A stretch of DNA of 64,000 nt from Oikopleura dioica (GCA_907165135.1 OU015566.1:2978501-3042500), one strand, 5' to 3'; positions 42,718 through 53,664 are shown, counted from the first letter of the stretch. Notes: a model not told the origin generated them from the letters alone. Numbers and translations are program-made.

Positions 42718-43434
42718 TCACATGATTTGACAGCCCTTTTTCTTTTTGTTCTTCTTTGGCTGCGGTGGCGGGTTTTTCAGCCTGTATTGGACCACTTCTC
42801 GGACGATCTTGAAACAAATGAGAGTTTGCTCAAGAGTAAGAGCGTACCTCAGTGAACAAATTCTCAACATTGAGGTTTGTTTTGGCAGAAGTAACGATGT
42901 AGCGCAAGTTTAGCTGGTTGCACATACTTCTGACGGCGTCTTCTTGGAATTGACGGTCTTCTTTGTCCGCTTTGTTGACCGCTATGATGATCGGTCCGTG
43001 CTTTCCTGAAAGAAAAATGAGATCTGACATTAATACTTTTTTCTTACTCTCTGAGGTTCGCTGAATTTCGTCAAAGAACTTCCTCACTTCGTCAAGAGAA
43101 GCTCTGCTGTCGAAGGAGCAGACAATGATGAATCCTTGGCCGCTTTTGTAATAGTTCTCGCGGAAGAGAGAGAACTCATCTTGACCAGCCGTGTCCAAGA
43201 TGCTCAGTTTGTATGTTTGACCGTCTACGTCGTGCCGTTTTACGTAGTTGTCCTGAGAAGAATTGAATGAAAAGATTGGTGCTGCCGAGCCCAGTTTCAG
43301 ACTCCTCTTACCTCCAGTGTGGGATCATATTCCTGCACAAAAACTTGTTGGTGAAACTGAACTGTTAGCGCTGATTTACCAACTCCCCCAGATCCGAGCA
43401 CTACTAAGCTCATGTCATTCTGCGGAGACGCCAT
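42718..43434 (-). CDS. Ras-family small GTPase
   Basis: Starts [20 protein letters not shown] at 43434 with P-loop GSGGVGKSA (G1), effector segment EYDPTLEDNY (G2), DTAGQDEF (G3, DxxG with Gln), NKAD (G4: NKxD) and TSAK (G5: SAK). Four or more exons with GT-AG introns. The C-terminus is polybasic, [11 protein letters not shown], then the CAAX box CQIM, so prenylation and plasma-membrane targeting are expected. It is close to the Ras/Rap branch rather than Rho or Rab. The start lies 53 bases after the PGAP2 stop, with TCTAG|A immediately before it, so it is probably the second gene of an operon. Confidence 0.9.
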
Positions 43435-43486
43435 TCTAGAGCGCGAAAAATATTGAAATTTTATAGGAAAATAATATTTCTTAAGA

Positions 43487-44362
43487 CTATCTAGGCAGCG
43501 GAGTGTACATGGGTCCCGATTGAATAGAAATAGTGCTGGTGCCGAATTCGGAGCCGAACAGAAAGTGGAAGTAAATGTTTGAAAAGACGATGATGTATTC
43601 GAAGAGCGCGAAGAAGGTGTAAACGAAATCGTTGCAGGTTGAATTGTGGTGGTGGTAGAGGAAAAGGGTGACGAATGTTGAGCTCAAGTGGAGCAGAAAT
43701 GTCCGTTTCCGCGATCGATATGCGCCGTGGCCAACGTTTACGCAGGAAAGCGCTAGAAAAGGGGGGAATTTAATGATGGAAGATGTCATTTGATGTCTTT
43801 GAATGTCTAAAGATGCCGAAAGACTTACCAGTAATCATGAATAAAGGAGAGGCAGAAAGAAAGGTGCCGAAAGAAATCGCATGGACAATAAACCACTCGT
43901 TCGATTGAACATACGTCAGGCCAATCAGCGCCAAAATGTCGAGGAAGTAAAAGAAATACATAAGATTCACGCGGCTTTTATTCCCGATGAGATGCAAGTG
44001 CTTCTGGCGGAAGTAAACTCTGAATATGAAGAGTTAAAAATGAACATTTTTGTTTCGACAATTACCCAAGAAATAATCGAGGAAAAGAATGTAGACCGAT
44101 TGCCGCTCTCCAGATGAATTCCATCGGCTGTCGATCTTGAAAAACTACATGATTGGGTGCCTTAGAATTGTGTCTAACCTGATATCATCATGGAAATCGA
44201 AGGGAGCAAATTATACGGGTGATGAGTTTTTCCATCTTTGACACACTGTGTGTTAACAGATCTTTCCCAATCCGTCCAAAGCGATAGAAATAAACAGGAA
44301 ATGAAAGCTAACGATGGACAGGCGACGCAGAACTTCCAAATAGAGAGGATTTCTGCTTTCAT
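43487..44362 (-). CDS. PGAP2: PGAP2/FRAG1 homolog, GPI-anchor lipid remodelling
   Basis: Exons give [20 protein letters not shown] with [16 protein letters not shown] (PGAP2: YLPSVSSAIGG), then [14 protein letters not shown] (PGAP2: YVWRFCIGLHSAPR), [40 protein letters not shown] and [20 protein letters not shown]. The end is [20 protein letters not shown] with [10 protein letters not shown]. The conserved order and TM count identify the FRAG1/DRAM/SFK1 family, PGAP2 branch. PGAP2 acts in the Golgi in fatty-acid remodelling of GPI anchors. Stop at 43489-43487. Confidence 0.88.
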
Positions 44363-44369
44363 ACTTCTC

Positions 44370-44810
44370 TTTTTTTACTCTCTCATTCTAGTAAAAGAAA
44401 TATAAAGAATCATTCTATGAATTAAAATGAATTATTGATAAGAGTAAAGGAGATATCCTGACTCAGGGCATGCGTTCTGCAGCCTGTCTACAAAAACTTA
44501 CTGAAACTGAAAGGGTCAAAGTGGAAAGCCGCTTTTTCAAAAACTAACTTAGCGTCAACGGGTTACAAAACCCATCAGCCGAGAGGCGGCTTCGTCAATG
44601 CTATCCTCTCCATGCTCCCTCTATTATATAAATTTTGAAGACCCCGCTTCGCGACTTCGTTTTTATAAACTAGCGGCTTTTGATTTCAACTCTTTCAGAA
44701 TCCTTACTAAGGTCTTGTAGTTAAGATGCCGTGTCCAGAAGTTAGGTGAAACAGGTTAACAGTAAAAAATGCTTGGAAACAGAAACAAATGAATTGATTA
44801 AATATGAATT
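44370..44810. other. Intergenic with palindromic repeat fragments
   Basis: Spacer upstream of PGAP2. Holds CCTGACTCAGG at 44457 and GCCGC/GCGGC fragments (44523, 44584) of the dispersed repeat family; no ORF. Confidence 0.5.
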
Positions 44811-44814
44811 GTAT

Positions 44815-45680
44815 TTAAAAAGTAACAACAAGATTTTCATCACGAAATTCTTGCGAGCAGTAAGGACACAATTTCCTTGGCAGTTTTTTGGAGCACTCTT
44901 GGCAAAGCTGATGGCCGCAGGTTGAAAGCACCGTTCTCTTCCTTTCTTCTCGGTTGAAAAAGAGCTTGCAAATGCCGCACTCGAGTTCGAACTTGACGAG
45001 ATCGATGTTGTCGCGGACATAAGCGAGGAATGCTTCTTGGGTTTGGGCGGCGCTTTCGGGGATGTAGTCGAGCTTTGGAAGGGATTTTTTGCGAGAAGAG
45101 GAGCTTTCCTTCATGACTAGCGGCGGACAGTGGGAGAAAAGGGTTGATAGGGTCTGGCAGAGCTCGATTAGCGAACACTTGATGTTCCAGTTTTGGAGAT
45201 AGGGAGTAGAGATCTGAAGAAATGCGTCAATTTTGGACAACTTTAAAAGAAAAGGCGTGTATTTTTCAAACAAATGCTACCCAGCTTTACCAGAAATCTG
45301 AGTCAGGTTTCTGGAAAGGTTGCCAAGCAAAGGAGCAGATACAGCAATTGATATTTGTCAGATCAGAATTGATAACTTACATGACCGGTTCTAGCGACAT
45401 ACTCCGACGGTATTACTCTCATCCCGTCAGTGGGCACGACTTTTGCTAAGGGTGGGTCTTGTGGAAACGTCAGTGGAAGCAATATTTGAATCGAGTAGTT
45501 ATAGGTTTTTCCTTTGTATGGCGCTGGAATCGTCCCTTTGAGAACTGTATATTCGGCACCGCTTCTGTCGGTATTTGAATTGAATCGCTGGCTTGTTACT
45601 TCGAGATTCGGAAAATGGCGTTTGAGCGAGTCGAGCTGTTTCTTTTTCATGTGCTTCCAGCGATGACTTTCAAGGGACAT
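44815..45680 (-). CDS. UEV domain plus C-terminal RING finger protein
   Basis: Exon 1 (45680 to about 45383) encodes a TSG101-type UEV domain: GAEYTVLKGTIPAPYKGKTY (TSG101: LTGTIPVPYRGNTYNIP), LPLTFPQDPPLAKVVPT and GMRVIPSEYVARTGHV. Exon 2 (45213-44815) continues ISTPYLQNWNIKCSLIELCQ (TSG101: IYLPYLHEWKHPQSDLLGLI), then a linker, then a C3HC4 RING: CGICKLFF, STCGHQLCQECSKK, CPYCSQEF. UEV domains are E2-like but lack the catalytic cysteine and bind ubiquitin or PTAP-like peptides; a RING would recruit an active E2. About 230 aa. It follows GNL1 by 95 bases with TTATTCAG before its start, so it is probably the second gene of an operon. Confidence 0.85.
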
Positions 45681-45774
45681 GAAATCTGAATAATGAACAT
45701 TTTCGATGAATTTTCACTCCGAAATCCGGTATTGAAGAATATGAACTTTATTAAACATAAAACCCTATAAATTA

Positions 45775-47795
45775 TCAGTCTGAGTTATCAAGCATCGCAA
45801 AACGATTTACAGGCGCGGAAAATTCATCATCGTCTTCATCTTCTTCTTCTGATTCTTCCGAGCTTTCTTTCTCTCTTCTTCCTTTTTCAGCTTTTCATAC
45901 TTCTTTTCCAGCTCATTTTCTCGTCGATAAAACTGCTCCTTATTCGCCAGTGCTTTTATCTTCTTTACTTCCGGGTCATTTTCAAACTCCGCCGCTTCGA
46001 ATCCGGGCGGCTCAAATGCCAAAACGAGTTGGCCAGAAACTGCCATTCTTAGAATGAAATTCGCCCCTCGGTACGCGTCAGGATACGCTCGTTTCGCGAC
46101 CATGAAGTTTTTCTTTTTTGCGAAGGCTTCGCAAATGTCCCAGGCTGTCCAGTACAGTTCGTCGGAGATGTGCTTCAGGTGGAACGCGGAAACGAGGTTG
46201 ACTCGCTCTGCCAAGTATCCTAAATAATTTTCGTAATGAGTTTTCATCGAGGAAGACTTACCAATGACAGAATATGGCTCTCGAACTTGATCAACAGGGA
46301 AAAGGCCAGAAAGAACTTGGAGCTGTCGAGAAACTGTTGATGGGAAGATTATTCCAGGAGAGTCAACTAGCTGCACATGCTCAGAAACATTCCAAGTTTG
46401 TAGCTCTTTTGTGTGTCCTTTTCTTTGGTTTCGAGAGCTTTTGAAGAGAAAAGAGTGGGATCTGGTAGGCATATTCCGAATATTCAGGCGGTTTATTGAC
46501 TAAAGCCTTTAGCCTAAAGAGATAATATTTTCCCCTTTGTTCATACGCGATTAGAGCTTAATATTCTGTAAAGCGCTCTTGAAACCATTTCCTGGACGAA
46601 TGGACATCGAGAAATGCTTTTCGCCGACAAGCGAGTTCATTATCGATGATTTACCCACATTCGTATGGCCCACGAACCCGACTTTGATGACTTCTTTTTC
46701 ATTGTCTTCAAATCTTGACTCTCTAGGTTGCTCTCCCTTCGCGATCGTCTTCAACTGCTCAATCCACTGGTCGAGTGGGTAGTCGGGGAACATTTCTTGG
46801 ATCGCTTCGCCGAGTTCTAGCGGTCCAATTTGGGAGGAAAACTGGTTGCCGAATTTTACGGTTCTTTGGCGACGTTTTTGGAAGGTTTTGTTTTCGCGAT
46901 AGGTGAAAGCGTCGAAACAGGTAAATCCGATCAAAAGGGTTATCAAATGGAAATGAGTTTACTCGAAATAAAGGTGTTCTTGTAGAAATGGATAACCCTG
47001 CCTATAACGCGTAATTCTGGATATGAATTCGAGAAGTATCGTTTCCAAGCTGCATATTGTTCAGGCGCCACGAGATCGACTTTCGACAGGATCAGAAGAA
47101 CTTGGATTTTCTTTGAACGGAGATGATGATAAAGAGCGGGAGGAAAGTGAAGAACAGGATGACGTACGTCCGCGACGATGCAGATGACGTCGCAGAGCTC
47201 GGTAATTCGCCACAGTTGACGCCAGGTTTCGATGTTGTGCTCGAAATAACTCAAGTTTCGGCCTTTTAGAGGGTTTTCAAGCCTTTGATATTCAAAATGA
47301 AAAATTTTTCCCCAGTTTAACGAAAGTCTCAACTTTTTTTCTGTCATTGAAAGCCTTTCCTTGATATTCTTCATGAATTTTTTCAACAAAATCATCAAAT
47401 TCCTTTCTTTCTATTTCATCAATCTTCTTGGCATCCGTTTCTCCTTTCCAATCCGGCCTTTTTGGATAATTTATCACTTCACTGTAAATATCAGCAACAG
47501 AGAGATCACGTGCGGTTTGACCAAGTCGGATGGTTTCGTTCTGGGCTCGCCTTTTCGCTAAATCGAGTTCTTCCCTCGTTTCGTTTTGAAAAAGCAACTT
47601 GTATTTTTCGCTTTTGGAGACTTTTTCGGCTTCTTTCTTTCTGCTTTCGGGCTTCTCTAGAACTACAGGAGCGGAAGAAGAAAGGAGAAATTCGGCATGA
47701 GATGGGATGGAAGATTTCGAAGCTTTTCTCTTTTGCTGGAGCTGTTCTTTCTTCTTCTTGCCCGAAAATGCTTGAGCTCTTCTTTTTGGTGGCAT
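45775..47795 (-). CDS. GNL1: GNL1, circularly permuted GTPase
   Basis: Starts MPPKRRAQAFSGKKKKEQLQ at 47795, a basic nucleolar-type N-terminus. Then LSYFEHNIETWRQLWR, SKVD (G4 first, as in the permuted YlqF/YawG family), GHTNVGKSSIMNSLVG (G1), DSPGIIFPS (G3) and LVFAFEPPGFE. The C-terminus depends on a 38-nt purine-rich GTATGA...AAAG intron near 45865-45902: spliced, the tail is acidic (EESEEEDEDDDEF) and ends NRFAMLDNSD at 45777-45775, matching vertebrate GNL1; unspliced, it is basic and stops at 45807. A minus-strand AATAAA at about 45747 supports the longer end. Likely role in ribosome biogenesis or nucleolar GTPase signalling. Confidence 0.9.
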
Positions 47796-47849
47796 TTTTC
47801 ACGAAATTTTGGACATTCTAGTGATGAAAAATAATTAATAATTTTATCC

Positions 47850-48063
47850 TTGCTTTTCTTTTCTTCAGGGAATAAATCCTCTTCTTCAAGAAAATCCGGC
47901 GCGGCGGTTTCATGGAGCGTGGAAAAAATAGTCCGCCGCGATGGTCCTCCTCCTCCTGGAAGAGCAAAGATTGCTGGAAGAAAAATTGATTTCGAAATTT
48001 GTGGGATATCTCCAGATGCTTCCTCTTCCAAAGTGCTTTGTGACGTAACTTATCGAAGAAAAT
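47850..48063 (+). CDS. Ambiguous short ORF upstream of kelch-like gene
   Basis: After a strong TTCTTTTCTTCAG acceptor the plus strand is open for about 65 codons (RKSGAAVSWSVEKIVRRDGP, then DFEICGISPDASSSKVLCDV, ending YRRK), stopping 8 bases before the next gene's ATG. No ATG is found in this exon; a first exon would have to overlap GNL1's start antisense. The opposite strand is also open over the same stretch without an ATG, so strand is uncertain. Not recognised. Confidence 0.3.
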
Positions 48064-48071
48064 AATTTGTG

Positions 48072-49413
48072 ATGCGTTTTTTATTACTCTTTTCGGGTTC
48101 CTGGGCTCAGTGTCCGTAAGATTTCCTTTCGAATTTTATATAAATCATTGATTGATCGCTAGAGACGCTTATTTACAGAAAAAGTGTACAGATATCTGCC
48201 CAGGCGAATTAAATGACTGCACTTCTTTGTGCTCCGAAAACGACTCTTCCTGTACAACACGATGCCAAGCAACCTGGCTCGATTGTCTAGCAGATTGTCC
48301 CTGTAACAGCAACTGTCCAAACGGATGCGCCGACTGTCAAAATCCAATCTGCAACGAGCCAAGAACGTTGATGATTCTCAACGATGCCTGGAGAGATGGA
48401 AATTACGGCTTCACCATCAATCCGGGTACAGATGAACTGAATCTGGCCTGGATTGATTACGGCGGAATTTCGATCGAGGATTCTTGCGCAGTCAATTTTC
48501 GAGGCGAGGTTTGGGTTTTGGGAGGATGGTTTAACGACAGATTGGTCGCCAAGTTTCAGGACAACGCAATTGTTTCTCAGGTTAGTTTCAAAAAAGAGGA
48601 GAAAAAAAAGAGAATCTTAGCCCGTTCAACTTTCAAATCGATACGTCTTCGGCTCATATGGTTCTTGCGCTGTTCATAATAACCTCATCTACATGTGTTT
48701 CGATGCTATGTGGCACTATGACGACAAATGCATGACCTTCGACGGTGAAATGCAAGAAGAAGTGGACGGAAGAAGCATTGGCGAGCATGATTGGTCTGAT
48801 TTAATCGAATTTCAAGGTGGTTATGGATGATTGAAGACGAAATATTTTTTAGGACAACTCGCAACGGTCGGTGGTTGCGATTGCTGGGTAGAGTGCAGTG
48901 GAATCACAGAGTTTTATACTGATGCTGATGGTTGGAAAGAAGGACCGAGGCATCCGCTTTCCGAGATTTACGGACACGCCATTACTACAGGAAAAATTCT
49001 TGAAATCAACAATGAAAACACCAAAACACGGGTTTGAGTTCCTTACCCCTTAATCTTGATTTTTATTTGAAATCAAGAATGTCAAAAGACGGAGAATCAA
49101 TTTTCACAATCGGCGGGGATATGTTTCCAAGCCAAAGGCACCAAATCTACCGACTGAAAAACAATGTCTGGGAAAATTTTGGACGACTTCTTCAAGCCGA
49201 TTCTAGCAAACCCGTGAACAGCGCGTATCATCTAGGAGATGTCATCTTTACTGGCTCATAGTTAGTTAGAATAGATAACAGGATTGATCATTTTCTAGTG
49301 AAATCGAAAAGATTGAGATCGTTGATGACGAAATGCATTCGATAATTTTGGAAAATAACGACTTTGAAGATGGTTTTGGTTATTTATACTACGCTCTGAT
49401 TTTTGAAATTTGA
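48072..49413 (+). CDS. Secreted Cys-rich kelch-like protein
   Basis: Starts MRFLLLFSGSWAQCP (signal peptide), exon 1 48072-48115. Exon 2 (48163-48580) opens with a ~60-residue Cys-rich segment (KKCTDICPGELNDCTSLC, WLDCLADCPCNSNCP) and passes into a propeller-like domain (GEVWVLGGWFNDRLVAKF). Exons from 48621 and 48853 continue LIYMCFDAMWHYDDKC and ATVVGG-like blades; a further intron around 49031-49080 is not resolved in phase with canonical sites. The last exon reaches the stop at 49411-49413, where AATAAA overlaps. Paralog of the gene at 3329-5940, which is membrane-anchored instead of secreted. Function unknown; extracellular matrix or immune binding is plausible. Confidence 0.78.
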
Positions 49414-49514
49414 ATAAACGAGTCGCTAAAAAGTACTTCTTCTTGAATAAACAATCATAACTGTACAAACAAATAGTCCAAAACACCGTTAACCTGGGCT
49501 TTAAAAATATAATA

Positions 49515-50156
49515 ATGAGATTTTTGTGTTTTTTAACTGGTCTCGTGTTTTCAATACCATCAGAGCATTTTTCTGAAAGATGCTCACCAGAAGGATTTGA
49601 TATGGAATGTCGATTTTCTTGTGCAAAAAGATATGTTGTACGAGTTAAAGATCGTTCAACGAATATGGAGCACAATAGAGAGTGGCTTCAATCTTGTCGC
49701 TCAAAGGTAGTAAAGATTTAGATATAAAAATTATCGATAGTGTTATACCCTTGAATGTTCACCAACAACCACTTCAACAACAAAGACGATGATTTCAACT
49801 ACGATCACTACAACAACAACGACAACGACAACGATTTCAACTCCAAAAACGACAACCAAACGACCTGTAAAATATTTAGCACGGAATATTTCAGTTGGAA
49901 CTTCTCGATATACTGAACCGAGTTGGGTGAGTCCATGTTCGAAACCTTACGAAGAAGATGGAATTATGAAAGACCTACACGGAGCTGATATTCCATACAC
50001 GGATATTTGCAGGTATTAAGATTTTTCGAGAAATACATCTCTTAACCCTCATCTCTTAGGTGGAATAATAAGAAAATAGGGTTCGAGCAGAATGATGGAA
50101 GACAAATTCGGTGGATGTGTTATTATTTATGCGATCGTATTTATCGATATGAATAA
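49515..50156 (+). CDS. Secreted Thr-rich cysteine protein
   Basis: Exons 49515-49706, 49741-50012 and 50060-50156 join in phase to about 186 aa. Signal peptide MRFLCFLTGLVFSIPSEHFS, a Cys-containing N-terminal segment (ERCSPEGFDMECRFSCAKRY), a ~30-residue Thr run, then a C-terminal segment with paired Cys (WVSPCSKPYEEDG, YTDICRWNNKKIGFE, RWMCYYLCDRIYRYE). AATAAA overlaps the stop. Its 3' end converges on the minus-strand gene ending at 50188, 32 bases away. The Thr stretch suggests mucin-type O-glycosylation. It does not share the eight-Cys spacing of the other Thr-rich family. Confidence 0.72.
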
Positions 50157-50187
50157 TAAATTTCAAGCAAGAATATCTTTTTCACAG

Positions 50188-52683
50188 CTAAATTTTCCTC
50201 CTAAAGTATTTTTCTTTATCAAAAGTCGGAAAATTGCTTTCTTCGAAAAGATCAAATACTTCGTTGATGTACTGATTTCCTTTTTTAATCATCGACTGCG
50301 TAAAATATTCGAAGGATGGCGGATTTTTTGCTCGATGAAATTTCTCGGTTTCTTTTAAATTCTGAAGCTTATAAATAAATTAACAGAGTCCTCTGTTCTT
50401 ACTTTTTCGAGGCATTTAAGTCGTTTCTTTCTGTCTCGGACAATAAAATATTTCTGCTGCTCGATGAAATCAAGAATTTTCTTCATCTCTTGTATCGCAT
50501 CAATTTTCAAATCTTCGTAATAAAAGATGTGCATAGGAAGATTCGTCTCTTCTTTTTTCGCGAGAATTTTCAGCATATGCGAATGCCACCATCTCAAAAA
50601 CTTCGTTCCCTCCTTGACCCATTCTTCTTCCTTGAAAATGGATTCTGAAACTGTTGAAGTGTGGCCATGGCCTTTTCGTCGCTTGAATTCGGCGACAACT
50701 GCGTCGAATGGATTTCGGATGAGAATTAAGTAACCCTTCGCGGAGGAAATACTAGCTTTGTCGATACTATGCGCTTTTTGAAAAAGAGTTGTTCCGTCGA
50801 GAGGGTTTTCATATTCGCCGAGAAAGCCGTCTTCATAAAGAGAGGTGTCGTTGTAGATGCTTCCTGTGAAGATTCCAGTTGCTTTTTCAAGTAGCATTCG
50901 CGTCCAACTAAAAAAATTAGGGGGCCGCCATGGTATCAATTTTACGTGTTACCGCTCCCTGGAAAAGATAAAAGTGGGAAGACCACGAATTCGTTTTTCT
51001 TCCCCATTCTGATCCCCAACTCGCAGGAGTCTTCTTGCGGCATTTCAAAGTCTAGAATCATTTCCTCGCCGAATTTACCGTCTGCGAGTCGTTCAAGAAC
51101 AACATTCGCACTCCAACTTGACGGATTTGAATAAAAGAAGAAGTCGGATCTGAAAGCAAGCTCTTGGGAAACAAGAGAGAGCTGGGTGTCGAAATAATCT
51201 TTGCTGAGTCGCGGTCGAGAGAAGGCTGAAATTTCTTGTTCTTGGATGACCTGAGCTTCTGGATAATATTGAAGGAGGCCGTCGCTTATTTTTTGTAAGA
51301 AGTCGTAGTCTGATGGAGGGCTATTTTTGATTCGAAAGAGACCAAGAAAAAAAGCTTATTTTTGGTCTAAAACTAAGGTACAAGCCGCCGATATTCAGAA
51401 TCATTGGCAATCTGCAAACACTGATTTCAACATGAAATCGTCAGTTTTAGCAAAGAGACCGGTCTTTTCGAACCTTTTACCTGAAAAGAATTATTGATTT
51501 TTGTCCCTTCTTCTTCATTTTGTCGACAACCCACTTGACCAAAAATGATGGATCATTTCGTATCGCTTGAATTTTCTCCAATAACGAATCTTTCTTTTCT
51601 TTCCGAGAATTGATTTTCACGAAATCGTCCATATCATATCTCCAGTGAAGAGCCGCAAAATTCGTAATGTTTTTTGAAAGAAGAAAGTCTTTTGATATTT
51701 CTTGAATTTTTCGCGATCTTCTTGTGCTTCGAATGACTTCGAGAATGATGTCGATGAATTCAAAGTCGTATAGTTTGCTGGCTCTTAACCGATTCTTCGC
51801 TAATTCGTTCTGAAATCAATGATAAAGGTTCAAAATAAATAGTTTAATGTTTACCCAATTGACGATACGAAATGGTTCTTTTAGCATGACACAGCTGATT
51901 TGGTCGTAGCGGGAGAATTGCTTGAAAATTTCATCTTGAAATTCGTTTTTTGGAACATGTAAATCAACTTTCTTTGTTTTGTTATAAGTGGCAAAGTCTA
52001 GGCCAAAATATTTGTAGGTTTGTTTGATATTGCGCTCGCTTTTCCAGTTTTTATGAGTATTGAATATCAACTCAAAGCGGTTATCTTATCATCAGATTTC
52101 ATTTACCGCGGTATTTTTTAAATATAGGAATAAGTTCGTATGAAATCCTTTCCGGGGCAACTTTCATGAATTTTATTTTCAACTGCAATCATTGATTCAA
52201 TCAATGAAGTGTCGAAAATCTCTGATGGTGGAATAACAGCTTTGCCACTTGATGAAAAATGACGAAAAAATGGCGGAATGGCGATCTAAAATTCTCTTCG
52301 AAAGCAAATTTCGAAGAAAAGTTACCTTTCGATTAAGAATTTTCGCAATAAGAAGATTTTCCCTGAACCCTTGAAACTGATTGTTTGGCCCATAAATTAC
52401 AACGGGAATCAGTACATTAGCATTTTTCTCATCGTTTTTATTTGTAAAATCTTCCTTGAGGACAAATTTTATATGTGGCTTACTTTGGCTCATAAAAAAT
52501 TAAGGGTTCCTTTTTGAACTCTATCCGGCTTCAGGAATCCACGGCCTCACTAAGTTGAAGAGCCAAGACCTGAAGAATATCGTTAGCTTCTCTTTTCTCT
52601 TCGTATTCTTGTCGAATTTGAAAAACAAACAGCCATATTAAAAAAAGACTCAGAAAAATTTGATAAAAGACGGGTTTTTCCAT
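50188..52683 (-). CDS. Type II fusion enzyme: O-fucosyltransferase-like domain plus WSCD-like sulfotransferase
   Basis: N-terminal anchor MEKPVFYQIFLSLFLIWLFV at 52683, then a stem. O-FucT-like landmarks follow: VVIYGPNNQFQGFRENLLIA (GP-NNQ-GxRE pattern), FAALHWRYDMDDF (the HWRxD/HxR motif) and QELAFRSDFFFYSNPSSWSA (the terminal strand of such domains). Without a stop the frame continues to FPLLSFPGSGNT, an intron, then WTRMLLEKATGIFTGSIYND (the PAPS 5'-phosphosulfate loop PGSGNTWTR), LILIRNPFDAVVAEFKRR (3'-phosphate loop), WWHSHMLKIL and a last exon ending FDKEKYFRRKI at 50190-50188. Golgi lumen is inferred. Two joins (near 52500 and 51360-51500) rest on phase only. Confidence 0.78.
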
Positions 52684-52689
52684 TCAGTC

Positions 52690-53085
52690 TCTTTTGCTCT
52701 TATTTTGATTTAATAAATCTCTCTCAGTTTAAATCTCCCCAGTTTTTATCACTAGGAAAATCTTGATGAATTCATCAATTAATTTTCATTCTTCTTCCGC
52801 TCTTCTTGATGGATAAGAGACGAAAATTTACACGAGCGAATTTTTTAAGGAAAAAAATGAAAGTTTTTTGTTTCTGACATTCAAGAGGAAAATAACAAAC
52901 GGGGAGGTAACTGTCGAGCTGTCAGGAGTCAGCACTGTTTCACCTCAACAAATCTTGCTTCTATTTTTTAGGCAATAAATTTTTTTCTTAAAAATTGATA
53001 TTATATCAATCTAGCTATTAGCTGAAAGGTTTTTTTTTATTTTTCGAAGAAAATCTTCAGATAAAATGTAAAGTCAAAAAGAAAG
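52690..53085. other. Intergenic, AT-rich
   Basis: Promoter side of the fusion enzyme and 3' flank of the Kunitz gene. I see no repeat, ORF or other feature. Confidence 0.4.
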
Positions 53086-53089
53086 AAAA

Positions 53090-53343
53090 TTACTTGCAGG
53101 CATTTTCGCATTCTTCCTTGGTCAAAAATCGGTTCTCATTTCCCTGGCATCCTCCGTAGAAGAACTGCTCGCACTCGTTCGAGTTTCCATTGTAGTAGAA
53201 GACTGGCATCGCTGCTCGACAAGGTCCAATGTCTATCTGAATTCATAAATGACGATGTTTTTAATAAAAAAACTTACTGGAAGATCGCAGATGCTCGCCG
53301 ACGCGAAGCAAAAGCCGAGTGAAAAAGCTGACATCAACTTCAT
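53090..53343 (-). CDS. Secreted single-domain Kunitz/BPTI-type protease inhibitor
   Basis: Two exons (53343-53278 and 53236-53090) give 70 aa: signal peptide [17 protein letters not shown], then a full Kunitz domain with all six cysteines in canonical order: [15 protein letters not shown], then [20 protein letters not shown] (FxYxxxxxxCxxFxYGGC) and [14 protein letters not shown]. The P1 position, after the second Cys, is Arg, which predicts inhibition of trypsin-like serine proteases. Phase-0 intron of 41 nt. Family and fold are clear; the target is inferred only from P1. Confidence 0.95.
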
Positions 53344-53592
53344 AACTGTAAGAATGAGAGGCTCGTTTTCTCTCTTTTTATACAATTATCTGGATTCGTT
53401 CCGCTTCAATAAAAACGGGGAGAGAGAGAGATAGAGATTTGATTGAGAGCCCGGGGGCTAACCTGACCTTCAAGCTTAGGATGAAGGAGGAAAACATGAT
53501 GATCTAGAGCTTTTTTTCATAGAAGAGCAAGCTCTTTTCGTTTTTCAGAAATTGAAGGAAGGAGAATGTCTGGGAAAAGGGGTGAAAAAGAG

Positions 53593-53664
53593 AGGTCCTA
53601 CCGAGATTTGAACTCGGATCGCTGGATTCAGAGTCCAGAGTGCTAACCGTTACACCATAAGACC
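53593..53664 (-). tRNA. tRNA-Gln (anticodon CTG)
   Basis: 72-nt cloverleaf on the minus strand: acceptor stem GGTCTTA pairs with TAGGACC, discriminator T; anticodon stem CTGGA/TCCAG encloses loop CTCTGAA, anticodon CTG (reads CAG); T arm GGTTC-type GAGTTCAAATCTC. No CCA is encoded and there is no intron, as for nuclear tRNAs. The D arm has GGTGTAACGGTTAGCAC (A box); the B box is GAGTTCAAATC. Confidence 0.96.

Noticed and set aside
47663..48031. Minus-strand 122-aa ORF as an operon gene upstream of GNL1
   Set aside because: No ATG, no stop before GNL1 in its frame, and the plus strand over the same bases is equally open.
49031..49080. Definite splice junction in the secreted kelch-like gene
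   Set aside because: The GTTTGA donor and ATCAAG acceptor give the wrong phase; a non-canonical site is likely but I could not settle it.
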